A DNA stretch of 38,926 nt from Phycisphaerales bacterium (GTDB lineage Bacteria; Planctomycetota; Phycisphaerae; Phycisphaerales; UBA1924), in contig JABWBB010000024.1 of the NCBI GenBank assembly GCA_013360675.1, forward strand, positions 1 to 38,926, written 5' to 3'. The position numbers and the translations under genes are program-made. The notes under the pieces were generated by a model that searched no databases, was not told the DNA's origin, and saw only the letters and a program-made list of their open reading frames with translations. Below, one piece after another: positions 16,032 through 23,574 of the stretch (position 1 is its first letter; each line of letters opens with the position of its first letter).

Positions 16032-17312
16032 ATGCAGGAACTGGTGCGCGGTAATGCGGTGATCGGACAGTCCGGCGGCCCGACGGCGGTGATCAACCAG
16101 AGCCTGGTGGGCGTGGTCGAGGGGCTGCGGTCGGGCCTGCACGCCGCGGGCCTCGTCAAGCGCGTGCTGGGCATGCGCCACGGCGTGCGCGGGCTGACCA
16201 AGGGCGAGTTCCACGACCTGACCGACATGCACCAGGATCGCCTGGACCGCCTGGCCAATACCCCCTCGGCGGGGCTGGGCTCGACGCGCGACAAGCCCGA
16301 CGAGGCCTATTGCGAGCGCATCCTCGAGGCCTGCAAGAAGCATGACATCCGCTACTACTTCTACATCGGGGGCAACGACAGCAGCGATTCGTGCCGCATT
16401 GTGCGTGAAAAGGCCAAGGCTGCCAACTACGACCTGCGCTGCTTCCACGTGCCCAAGACGGTCGACAACGACCTGAAAGAGAACGACCACACGCCGGGCT
16501 TCCCCAGCGCGGCGAAGTTCGTCGCCATGGCCTGCATGGCCGACTTCATGGACAACATCTCTCTCCCCGGGATCAAGATCAACGTGGTGATGGGGCGGCA
16601 CGCGGGGTTTCTCACCGCGGCCAGCGCCCTGGCCCGACGCCACGACCGCGAGTTCAACCCGCTCGACGGCACCGAGAGCACCGACGGCCCGCAGCTGATC
16701 TATCTGCCCGAGGTCCCCTTCGAGACTGACCGCTTCATCGCCGATGTCGAGGCCTGGTACACCAAGAAGGGACGCTGCCACATCGTCGTGAGCGAAGGGA
16801 TTCAGGACAAGGATGGCGTGCCCATCGGCGCGAAACTCATCAAGGGCGCACAGGTCGATTCGCACGGCAACGTGCAGCTCTCGGGCAGCGGGGCGCTGGG
16901 CGACCAACTGGGCGACCTGCTCAAGGAAAAACTCACCCCCGCGGGGGGCAAACCGCCCCGCATCCGCGCCGACACCTTCGGCTATGTCCAGCGCTGCTGG
17001 CCCGACGCCAGCCCCATCGACCAGATGGAAGCGCGGCGCTGCGGCCAGTTCGCGGCTCAACTGGCCCTGGCCGGGCACCACGACGGGAGCGTCGCGATCG
17101 TCCGCCAGGGGAGCGGCAGCGAGGCCTGGCTGGGTAAGGACAACGGGCAGCCCTACATCTCGACCTATCGGCGCGTGGAACTGAGCGACGTGGCGGCCAA
17201 GACGCGCCACATGCCGCCAGAGTTCATCGCCGGGCACAACAATGTCAGCCGCAAGTTCGTCGAATATTGCCTGCCCCTGGTCGGCCCGCTGCCGGGGTTC
17301 GAGCGGCTGTAG
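16032..17312 (+). CDS. Phosphofructokinase, probably pyrophosphate-dependent
   Basis: This PfkA-family enzyme converts fructose 6-phosphate to fructose 1,6-bisphosphate in glycolysis. The 426-residue protein has GQSGGPTAVIN at the phosphate-donor site, IGGNDS at 112-117 and PKTVDNDL at 141-148. ATP-dependent enzymes normally have GGDGS and PGTIDND; the bulky residue after GGN and the Lys in PKT are the marks of PPi-dependent enzymes, so I infer PPi as donor and a reaction reversible in the cell. MGRHAGFLT and a C-terminal NNVSRKF segment complete the fold. The ATG at 16032 has AGGAG at 16020-16024; the frame is open 348 bases upstream, but that part is non-coding. It is transcribed alone, divergent from rnpA. 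Confidence 0.9.
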   Translation: MQELVRGNAVIGQSGGPTAVINQSLVGVVEGLRSGLHAAGLVKRVLGMRHGVRGLTKGEFHDLTDMHQDRLDRLANTPSAGLGSTRDKPDEAYCERILEACKKHDIRYYFYIGGNDSSDSCRIVREKAKAANYDLRCFHVPKTVDNDLKENDHTPGFPSAAKFVAMACMADFMDNISLPGIKINVVMGRHAGFLTAASALARRHDREFNPLDGTESTDGPQLIYLPEVPFETDRFIADVEAWYTKKGRCHIVVSEGIQDKDGVPIGAKLIKGAQVDSHGNVQLSGSGALGDQLGDLLKEKLTPAGGKPPRIRADTFGYVQRCWPDASPIDQMEARRCGQFAAQLALAGHHDGSVAIVRQGSGSEAWLGKDNGQPYISTYRRVELSDVAAKTRHMPPEFIAGHNNVSRKFVEYCLPLVGPLPGFERL

Positions 17313-17396
17313 AACCTGATCGCTGTTGTCACGCTCTGGGCGGACGCCGCGGCCTTACTCGGTTCGTCCCCGCCGCGGCCTCGCTACCTTGATGCC

Positions 17397-19352
17397 ATGC
17401 CGATCTTCTCGTCCAAGGGCGAACTCTGGGGCTCGATCCTCGCGGGCGCCCTGCTCGTCGCGGGCTATGCGCTCAGCCGCGGGCTGAACCTCGAGTGGGC
17501 CGGGTGGCTCGTGTGGGGCAGTCTGCTGATCGGTGGGCTCTACGGCGGGCGTGCCGCCCTCGAGGCCATCCTCGACAAACGAGTCGACATCGACGTGTTG
17601 ATGGTGATCGGCGCGGGGCTGGCGGCCTACATCGGCCACCCCGAGGAGGGTGCGCTCCTCCTCTTCCTCTTCACGCTCGCGGGCGCGCTCGAGGACCTGG
17701 CCATGCAGCGCACCACCCGCGAGGTTGAGGCCCTGCACGCCCTCATGCCCACCGACGCGCTCGTGCTGCGCGACGGTGCATGGGTCGAAGCCGAGGCCGA
17801 ATCGCTGACCCCCGGCGAGCGGATCAAGATCCGCCAGGGCGAGCGCGTCCCCGCCGACGCGACCGTCGCCGCGGGCGCCAGCGCGATGGATCAGTCGGCG
17901 ATGACGGGCGAATCGATGCCCCGCTCGGTGGGCGTGGGCGACGAGCTGTACGCCGGGACGATCAACACCGACGATCCCATCGAGGCGACGGTCCTGCGCC
18001 CGGTGAAGGAATCGAGCCTGCAGCGGATCCTCGACCTGGTGACCACCGCGCGCGAGCAGCGCGAACCGGTGCAGCGCATGATCGACCGCCTGAGTCAGCC
18101 CTACGCCGTGGGCGTGCTGAGCATCAGCGCCCTGGTCTTCCTGGTCTGGTGGCTGCCGATGGGGCGAACGTGGGAGGATGCCTGGTACGTCGCCATCACG
18201 CTGCTGATCGTCGCCTCGCCCTGCGCGCTGGTGATCGCCACGCCCACGGCGACGCTGGCCTCGATCGCCCGTGCCGCCCGTGCGGGTGTGCTCTTCAAGG
18301 GTGGGTCGGCCATCGATGCGCTTTCGCGCACGGGCGCGGTCGCCTTCGACAAGACCGGCACGCTCACCATCGGCAAGCCTCGCCTCCAGAAGGTGATCCC
18401 CGTCGTCGGCGCCGACGAGGCCGCGCTCCTGCGGATCGCCGCCGCACTCGAAGAAGACTCCACCCATCCCATCGCGACGGCGATCCGCGACGGGGCCCGT
18501 GAACGAGGGCTGACGCCCGATCCGGTCACCGAGGTGAACCACACCGTGGGCAAGGGGATCGGGGGCGTGTGGCGCGGGCGGCGCGTGCGCCTGGGCAACC
18601 TCGCTCATACGCACGCGATGATCCCCGAAGCGGATCACGAGCGGGTGCGCGACGCCCTGGCCCGGATCCAGGGTCGTGGCGAGTTGGGCGTGGTGATCGC
18701 CGTCGAGGGGGGTGAGTCCCCCGCACAGGCCGGCGTGCTGGTCATGGCCGATCAGGTGCGTCCGGGTGCGCTCACGCTGGTGCGCGACCTGCACGCGCTG
18801 GGCGTGCGTCCCGTGCGCATGCTCACGGGTGACAACCAGTTGACCGCGCGTCACGTCGCCACCACGCTGGGGCTGGACGCCTTCGACGCCGAACTCATGC
18901 CCCAGGACAAGGTCATGGCTGTCGCCGCCATGAAGACCCAGGCCCACGCGGGCGGGCGCGGGGTGGCGGTCATCGGCGACGGAGTCAACGACGCCCCCGC
19001 CCTGGCCGCCGCCGACATCGGCATCGCCGTGGGCAGCATCGGCACGGCGGCGGCGCTGGAAACCGCGGATGTGGTTCTCCTCTCGGACAACCTCGGGGTG
19101 GTTCCGTGGGCCATCGGCCTGGCCCGGCGAACCCGCGCCACCGTGAAGGTCAATCTGATCCTCGCGCTGTCGATCATCGTCGTGATGGGGATCCTGACGG
19201 TGTCGATGGCCGCCGTCGGCCCCCGGGTGCCCCTCACCCTGGGCGTGCTCGCCCACGAAGGGGGAACCCTGATGGTGGTCTTCAACTCGCTGCTGCTGCT
19301 GGGTTTTCGTGGCCCGGCGGCGACGCCCGAGCCGTCCGGTAACGACCGCTAG
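17397..19352 (+). CDS. P1B-4-type heavy-metal exporting ATPase
   Basis: This P-type ATPase pumps transition metal ions out of the cytoplasm. The 651-residue protein has TGES (170-173, actuator), SPC (274-276, metal site in the membrane), the phosphorylated Asp in DKTGT (318-322), an HP motif (EEDSTHPIA), MLTGDN and GDGVNDAPAL. The last membrane segment carries HEGGT (about 620-624). SPC plus HEGGT, six or so membrane helices and no N-terminal metal-binding domain define the P1B-4 group, known to export Co, Fe(II) or Zn (CoaT, CtpD, PfeT). The exact metal is not decidable from sequence. No good Shine-Dalgarno precedes the ATG at 17397. An Rrf2-type regulator starts 130 bases downstream, which suggests iron or redox control. 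Confidence 0.92.
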   Translation: MPIFSSKGELWGSILAGALLVAGYALSRGLNLEWAGWLVWGSLLIGGLYGGRAALEAILDKRVDIDVLMVIGAGLAAYIGHPEEGALLLFLFTLAGALEDLAMQRTTREVEALHALMPTDALVLRDGAWVEAEAESLTPGERIKIRQGERVPADATVAAGASAMDQSAMTGESMPRSVGVGDELYAGTINTDDPIEATVLRPVKESSLQRILDLVTTAREQREPVQRMIDRLSQPYAVGVLSISALVFLVWWLPMGRTWEDAWYVAITLLIVASPCALVIATPTATLASIARAARAGVLFKGGSAIDALSRTGAVAFDKTGTLTIGKPRLQKVIPVVGADEAALLRIAAALEEDSTHPIATAIRDGARERGLTPDPVTEVNHTVGKGIGGVWRGRRVRLGNLAHTHAMIPEADHERVRDALARIQGRGELGVVIAVEGGESPAQAGVLVMADQVRPGALTLVRDLHALGVRPVRMLTGDNQLTARHVATTLGLDAFDAELMPQDKVMAVAAMKTQAHAGGRGVAVIGDGVNDAPALAAADIGIAVGSIGTAAALETADVVLLSDNLGVVPWAIGLARRTRATVKVNLILALSIIVVMGILTVSMAAVGPRVPLTLGVLAHEGGTLMVVFNSLLLLGFRGPAATPEPSGNDR

Positions 19353-19389
19353 GGCTCATGCCGGGCGAGAGTGCGCACCGAACAGTCCA

Positions 19390-19482
19390 TAAACCCATAT
19401 ACTTCTCCGAGGAAACCCGAAAAAGACAAACGAGTCGACAAGCACCGCGCACCAGAGGGTTTGTTTGAACAAGGACAGTTCG
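19390..19482 (+). promoter_or_regulatory. AT-richer upstream region of the Rrf2 gene with an imperfect palindrome
   Basis: The gap between the ATPase and Rrf2 genes is AT-richer than its surroundings. Around 19403-19414 it holds TTCTCCGAGGAA, an imperfect palindrome of the form TTC-N2-CG-N2-GAA, which could be an Rrf2 half-site pair. AAGGA at 19471-19475 is a good ribosome binding site for the ATG at 19483. The operator role is a guess. Confidence 0.3.
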
Positions 19483-19953
19483 ATGTTTAGTCAGACCACC
19501 GAATACGCGCTGCGTGCCATGGCCTGCCTGGCCCTCTACCCCGATCAACTCGTCGCCACGGGCACCCTGGCCCAGATGACCAAGGTGCCCAGCAACTACC
19601 TCGCCAAGGTGCTGCAGCAACTCGGCGGCGCGGGGTTCATCGAGGGTCGCCGCGGTGTCGGCGGCGGGTACAAGCTCGCCCGGTCCGCCGGCGACATCAA
19701 CCTTGTTCAGATCATCAACGCCGTCGGGCGCCTCAAGCGCATCGAGAGTTGCCCGCTGGGCCTTGAGAATCACGGCACGCGTCTGTGCCCCCTGCACCGC
19801 ACCATGGACCGCGCCTCGGCCCTGCTCATCGACATGCTCAAGGACGTGTCGCTGCAGGACCTCATCGGTGATTCGCAGAACCCCACCAAGCCCCTGTGCG
19901 ATCGCCAGACCATGGCGACGCTCTCGGTCCGGGGCGCGCCCGCCAAGAACTAG
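19483..19953 (+). CDS. Rrf2-family transcriptional regulator
   Basis: Rrf2 proteins (IscR, NsrR, RirA, CymR) sense Fe-S status, nitric oxide, iron or cysteine. The 156-residue protein has the winged helix at the N-terminus (MFSQTTEYALRAMACLAL, then VPSNYLAKVLQQLGGAGFIE and the wing GRRGVGGGYKLAR). The cluster loop contains C90 and C102 with H105 after it; IscR and NsrR have three Cys at about C-x5-C-x5-C, and the middle one is missing here (N96/H97). A further C139 lies near the end. It may bind a two-Cys plus His cluster or none. The ATG at 19483, with AAGGA seven bases upstream, matches the family start better than the TTG at 19465. The adjacent P1B-4 ATPase is a plausible target. Confidence 0.9.
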   Translation: MFSQTTEYALRAMACLALYPDQLVATGTLAQMTKVPSNYLAKVLQQLGGAGFIEGRRGVGGGYKLARSAGDINLVQIINAVGRLKRIESCPLGLENHGTRLCPLHRTMDRASALLIDMLKDVSLQDLIGDSQNPTKPLCDRQTMATLSVRGAPAKN

Positions 19954-19974
19954 CCGCGGCCATCACGTCCCCAT

Positions 19975-20238
19975 CTATTTCGACAAGCCTCGCTCCCACG
20001 CGTCGATCGAGTCGCGGGACTGATCGATCACCGGGCAGCGGCTGGGCGGCTGGGGCGAAAGCCGCCATCCCCAGCGTTCCCAGTAATACCCGTGCGCCTC
20101 GGGCGTGAGTTTCGCCGCCTCGTCGTCGAGCACCCAGCGCACGTTGCCCTTGCCCCGTGGGATCTCGCCCTTGTCGCGGTTCGCACAACCAGCGCCCAAC
20201 ACCAGCACCAGCATGCATGCGATCGCGGCTCGGTTCAT
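19975..20238 (-). CDS. Small lipoprotein of unknown function
   Basis: The 87-residue product begins MNRAAIACMLVLVLGAGC, a lipoprotein signal peptide with lipobox LGAGC, so the mature protein starts at C18 and is lipid-anchored. The mature part (about 70 residues) has VRWVLDDEAAKLTPEAHGYYWERWGWRL and one more Cys; I recognise no domain. The ATG overlaps the stop of the PIN-TRAM gene upstream as ATGA, implying coupled translation and possibly a shared process, though one protein is outside and the other inside the membrane. It converges with the Rrf2 gene, with about 20 bases between the stops. Confidence 0.75.
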   Translation of the reverse strand: MNRAAIACMLVLVLGAGCANRDKGEIPRGKGNVRWVLDDEAAKLTPEAHGYYWERWGWRLSPQPPSRCPVIDQSRDSIDAWERGLSK

Positions 20239-21563
20239 CGTCGCGGATTCCTGGGTGTGGTGCCGCGCAGCGAACGCGGGGGGTGCGGCGGGTAGGGCGT
20301 GCGCGTCGGACGCGCCTCGGATTCGCCCGGCGAAACCTGCGGCGCAGTATGGTCCGGCATGGCGTCGGCGGGGGCCGGCATCGTTTCAGCTTCGGGCGCG
20401 GGAGCCGCGCCGGGTGCGGCGCGCGGCGTGGTGTCAGACGAGCCATCGACCGCCTGCGCGTCGGGATTGGCCAGGCGGGCGAAGATCAGGCGACCGCCCG
20501 AGGTCTGCAGCGACGAGAGCACAGCGAGTTCAACCTCGTCCTGGCCCACGCACGTGGCCCCATCCTCGCACACGACCATGGTCCCGTCGGGGAGGTAGCC
20601 CACGCCCTGCCCGGGCTGCTCGCCCGGGCGGATGAGGCGGAGGGAAATCATCTCGCCCGGGAGGAGCGAGGGCTTGAGCGCGCTGGCGATCTCGTTGATG
20701 TTGATCACGCCGATGGCGTGGATCGCGCACACCTTGGCCAGCCCCGTGTCGATGGTGACCACGCTCGCGGGCAACGCCCGCGCCAGTTCCACGAGCATCT
20801 GATCCACCGCCTTGCCCTGCACCGCGCGATCATCGATCGAGACATCGGCGAAGGGGATCCGCTGCAGGCGAGACACGGCCTCGAGCCCGCGCCGCCCCTT
20901 GGCCCGCTTCATTGCGTCGCCCGAGTCGGCCAGCGTCTGCAGCTCGTCGATCACGAACCCGGGGATGATCAGCGGCGCCTGGAACGCGCGGGCCTGGGCC
21001 AGGTCGGTCATGCGGCCGTCGATCAGCGCCGAGGTGTCGAGCACCAGCGGACGCACGCCCCGGATCTGCTTGGCGAACTCGACGTAGGGAATCACCAGAC
21101 GGAACTCGTCCTGCGTCTGCAGCACCGTCGAGACGGCCAGGTAGCAGAGCGAGACGGCCAGCAGCAGCTTCACCGAGTTCACCAGCGGCCGCAGCGACGT
21201 GATGGTCTCGGTCGAGTCGAGCCAGCTCTCGAGCAGCAGGTCGAGCACGAACCCGAGCACCAGCGTCGCGAGCATCCCCGCGATCACCCCGAAGAAGACC
21301 CCCGAGATCGTCGAGAGTTTCTTGCGCGGGGTCAGCAGGTCGACCGCCACCGCCAGCCCGAAGAGCAGCAGCCCCGTCGTGATCGGGATCCACCAGTGGA
21401 TCGCCAGCCCGCGCACCACCTCGTACTCGCGGAAGCGGAAGACGGCCAGAAGCGTGAAGGTGATCGTGAGCGCCAGGAACGTCAGCCGCACCAGGCGGAG
21501 CATGACCGACCGCTGGCGGGCCGCCGCCTCGATGGGGTTGAGATCATGCTCATGCTTGGCCAT
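20235..21563 (-). CDS. Membrane-anchored PIN-TRAM domain ribonuclease-like protein (YacL family)
   Basis: The 442-residue protein has four hydrophobic segments in residues 22-150, then a PIN nuclease domain (about 168-290) and a TRAM RNA-binding domain (about 295-350), then a Pro/Ala/Thr-rich tail of some 80 residues. PIN acidic residues appear in LVLDTSALIDGRM, FVIDELQTLAD and VVTIDTGLAKVC; the following GVININEIASALKP is typical of the YacL group. TRAM is seen in LLPGEMISLRLIRPG and GVGYLPDGTMVVCEDG. Relatives in other phyla are conserved but poorly characterised; RNA cleavage at the membrane is inferred. The ATG at 21563 was chosen because the longer frame crosses the SRP RNA gene on the other strand. 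Its stop overlaps the lipoprotein start. Confidence 0.87.
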   Translation of the reverse strand: MAKHEHDLNPIEAAARQRSVMLRLVRLTFLALTITFTLLAVFRFREYEVVRGLAIHWWIPITTGLLLFGLAVAVDLLTPRKKLSTISGVFFGVIAGMLATLVLGFVLDLLLESWLDSTETITSLRPLVNSVKLLLAVSLCYLAVSTVLQTQDEFRLVIPYVEFAKQIRGVRPLVLDTSALIDGRMTDLAQARAFQAPLIIPGFVIDELQTLADSGDAMKRAKGRRGLEAVSRLQRIPFADVSIDDRAVQGKAVDQMLVELARALPASVVTIDTGLAKVCAIHAIGVININEIASALKPSLLPGEMISLRLIRPGEQPGQGVGYLPDGTMVVCEDGATCVGQDEVELAVLSSLQTSGGRLIFARLANPDAQAVDGSSDTTPRAAPGAAPAPEAETMPAPADAMPDHTAPQVSPGESEARPTRTPYPPHPPRSLRGTTPRNPRR

Positions 21564-21640
21564 CGCCAGAGTGTACGGGCGGGGGGCTTCTTCGGGTCCG
21601 ACGGAAACGCCACGCGGCGGGCCTAGGATGGTGCGAAGAG

Positions 21641-21765
21641 TCCCTTTGGTCGGCGGCCGGGCCCGGTGCACGGGTGTGGGCGTGAACCTGGTCAGGGCTT
21701 GACCGCAGCAGCCATAAGCGTTCCGTGCCCGGTGCCGTCGGTGTCCTGGCCGCCGACCAAGGGGA
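21641..21765 (+). ncRNA. ffs: Signal recognition particle RNA (4.5S-type, bacterial)
   Basis: The segment folds into one long hairpin. The ends pair over 18 bases with a single G-U wobble (21641-21658 with 21748-21765), and GCACGG pairs with CCGTGC further in. The tip holds the SRP signature: GTGAACCTGGTCAGG (21681-21695) and AGCAGCC with TAAGCG after it (about 21706-21719), the two sides of the Ffh-binding symmetric loop. The usual UCCGGAAGGA between them is replaced by GCTTGACCGC, so the GGAA tetraloop is not conserved. SRP RNA and Ffh target ribosomes making membrane proteins. The gene is divergent from the PIN-TRAM gene and convergent to the S1 gene. Ends are set by the outer helix. Confidence 0.85.
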
Positions 21766-21824
21766 TTCTCACGCCCGGCCTGCGCCGGCGCATGACGCGC
21801 CAACGACGCCGATTTCCCGCCATG

Positions 21825-21855
21825 AAAAAACCCCCGGAACGCGCGTCCCGGGGGC
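21825..21855 (-). terminator. Intrinsic terminator of the S1-domain gene
   Basis: CCCCCGG at 21831-21837 pairs with CCGGGGG at 21848-21854 around a ten-base loop. On the minus strand it is followed by six T (21825-21830). It lies about 45 bases after the stop at 21901. It could also slow plus-strand transcription from the SRP RNA gene, but no T-run follows on that side. Confidence 0.85.
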
Positions 21856-21900
21856 TTATGTTTCAGCCGTGTGTGGTGACGCCGCTCTGGCGTCTGCGGT

Positions 21901-23286
21901 TTAGCTCAGCCCGCCCTTGAAGTTGGCGTTGCGGGCCTTCTCGCGCATGCGGCGCAGCGCGGGCGTTTCCTTGAGAATCTCTTCGGCGCTGCGTCCCTGC
22001 CCGCCGCGGTCCTTGCCGCGACCGCCCTTGCCCCCGCCACCGCCCATCGAGGCCGGGGCCTCGGGCGCGGCCTTGAGGGCCTTGATCGAGAGGCTCACGC
22101 GCCGCCCGCCCGTGTCGATCTTGAGCACCTTGCAGCGGACGATCTCGTCTTGCTTCACCACCTCGTCGACGCGCCCCACGCGCCGGTGGTCGAGTTCGCT
22201 GATGTGCACCAGCCCCTCGACGCCGGGCGAGACCTCGACGAACGCGCCAAACTCCATGATCTTGGTCACGCGACCCGAGATCTCGGCCCCTTCGGCCAAC
22301 TGCTCGGCGGCGTTGGCGAAGGGATCGCCCTTCGCCTGCTTCAGCCCCAGGCTGATCCGACCGCCCTCCCAGTCGAGCTTCAGGATGCGGACGCTGACTT
22401 TCTGCCCTTCCTTGACGAACTTCTCGACGGCCTTCTCGCCGAAGCCCACCCGCTCATAGGTGAGGTCGCTGATGTGCACCAGCCCGTCCACGCCGCCGAT
22501 GTCGACGAACGCGCCAAAGGGCATGATCTTGCGCACGGTCCCTTCGACCGTCTGGCCCTCTTCGAGCGTCTTCTTGAGTTCTTCGGCGTGCTCCTTGCGC
22601 TCTGTCTCGAGCACCTCGCGCCGCGAGAGGACGATGTTGCCCTTGCCCATGCGCTCGACGCGCACGATCGCGGCCTTGAGTTTCTCGCCCACGAAGACCG
22701 ACAGGTCCTTCACGTGGTCGAGCGAGACCTGCCCCGCGGGCATGAACGCCCGGTGCTGCGCCACCTCGAGCTCGAGCCCCGCCTGCTTCCCGTCCTTGCC
22801 CGAGACCACACCCGTCACCCTCGCCTCGATCACCTGCCCGCTCTCGAGCATCTCCCACGCGGCCTTCTGGACCGCGCCCGGACGCGAGCAGACATACAGG
22901 CTCTCGGCGGCCTCGAACTTGTCGACCACCACCTCGAGGTTCTCGCCCACCTTGGGGAGCTGATCCTCGGGGAACTGCATCCGCGGCACGATGCCCAGTT
23001 CCTTCGGGCCAAACTCGACGAAGATGTCCGACGGGCCCACCGAGACGACCTTGCCCTCGCGGTGCACGCGGCCGGCCTGCACGACCTTGGGCCCGCGGAT
23101 CGCCGCCTTGCCCGCGCCGGGCATCGGCGGATGCTCGTGCTTCTCCGCCTTGGGGGCCTTGCCCTTGGGCGCGTCGGCGGCGTCGAGTTGACGCATCGCC
23201 GCGTCGATCTCCGCCTGCATCTCAGGGGTGAATGTATTGGCGGGCGGGGTGCCCTGGGGGGCGGACGGCTGTTCGGGGAGGGTCAT
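21901..23286 (-). CDS. RNA-binding protein with four S1 domains
   Basis: The 461-residue protein has a Pro/Ala/Lys-rich N-terminal region (1-70) and four S1 OB-fold repeats at about 73-135, 149-222, 245-316 and 332-402. The last two are canonical (MPFGAFVDIGGVDGLVHISD and MEFGAFVEVSPGVEGLVHIS), while the first two are divergent. A Gly/Lys/Arg-rich segment (415-435) and a short helix close the protein. It may be this organism's ribosomal protein S1, which helps mRNAs bind the 30S subunit, or a separate S1 protein; a four-repeat form is shorter than the six-repeat RpsA. I leave the symbol blank for that reason. The ATG at 23286 gives a reasonable start; the frame continues upstream over non-coding DNA and antisense to the polymerase gene. 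A strong terminator follows. Confidence 0.85.
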   Translation of the reverse strand: MTLPEQPSAPQGTPPANTFTPEMQAEIDAAMRQLDAADAPKGKAPKAEKHEHPPMPGAGKAAIRGPKVVQAGRVHREGKVVSVGPSDIFVEFGPKELGIVPRMQFPEDQLPKVGENLEVVVDKFEAAESLYVCSRPGAVQKAAWEMLESGQVIEARVTGVVSGKDGKQAGLELEVAQHRAFMPAGQVSLDHVKDLSVFVGEKLKAAIVRVERMGKGNIVLSRREVLETERKEHAEELKKTLEEGQTVEGTVRKIMPFGAFVDIGGVDGLVHISDLTYERVGFGEKAVEKFVKEGQKVSVRILKLDWEGGRISLGLKQAKGDPFANAAEQLAEGAEISGRVTKIMEFGAFVEVSPGVEGLVHISELDHRRVGRVDEVVKQDEIVRCKVLKIDTGGRRVSLSIKALKAAPEAPASMGGGGGKGGRGKDRGGQGRSAEEILKETPALRRMREKARNANFKGGLS

Positions 23287-23457
23287 GGAACACCAAAGGA
23301 CAAGGTTGGCCAAGGCGTGCGGCGAGCCGTTCGCGGCGATCGTCCGCTCCCGGCGGGCCTGAACCTTCCATTGCGCCGGGGAGGCAAGTGTACGCCAAGG
23401 GGCGGGCTCAAGCCCCGGCTCCTTCCAACCCCCGCCGCACCATGAAAAGACGGCTCC

Positions 23458-23478
23458 GCAACAGGGGTTGCAACCCCT
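23458..23478. repeat. Overlapping, mutually exclusive hairpins around a 16-base palindrome
   Basis: AGGGGTTGCAACCCCT at 23463-23478 is a perfect palindrome. Its left half is also the right arm of GCAAC-AGGG-GTTGC at 23458-23471, so only one of the two hairpins can form at a time. It lies between the divergent S1 and polymerase genes. Confidence 0.5.
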
Positions 23479-23507
23479 CTCCGCCGTCGCGTCATGTATA
23501 CCGTTCA

Positions 23508-23549
23508 ATAACCAAACAAAGACCTTGCACGCCATTTTGTTCGGTTTAT
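23508..23549. promoter_or_regulatory. Imperfect inverted repeat upstream of the Y-family polymerase gene
   Basis: ATAACCAAACAAA (23508-23520) and TTTGTTCGGTTTAT (23536-23549) are inverted copies that differ by one base and one insertion, with 15 bases between. The stretch is much AT-richer than its surroundings and ends 25 bases before the polymerase ATG. It may be a promoter-operator, for instance for an SOS-type repressor, but I cannot match a known LexA box with confidence. Confidence 0.4.
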
Positions 23550-23574
23550 GATCGGGCGCTCGTGGAGCCCCGTC

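Noticed and set aside
17355..19256. Minus-strand open frame of 633 codons
   Set aside because: It is antisense to the P-type ATPase and gives a His/Gly/Arg-rich protein with no domain, as expected from GC-biased codons.
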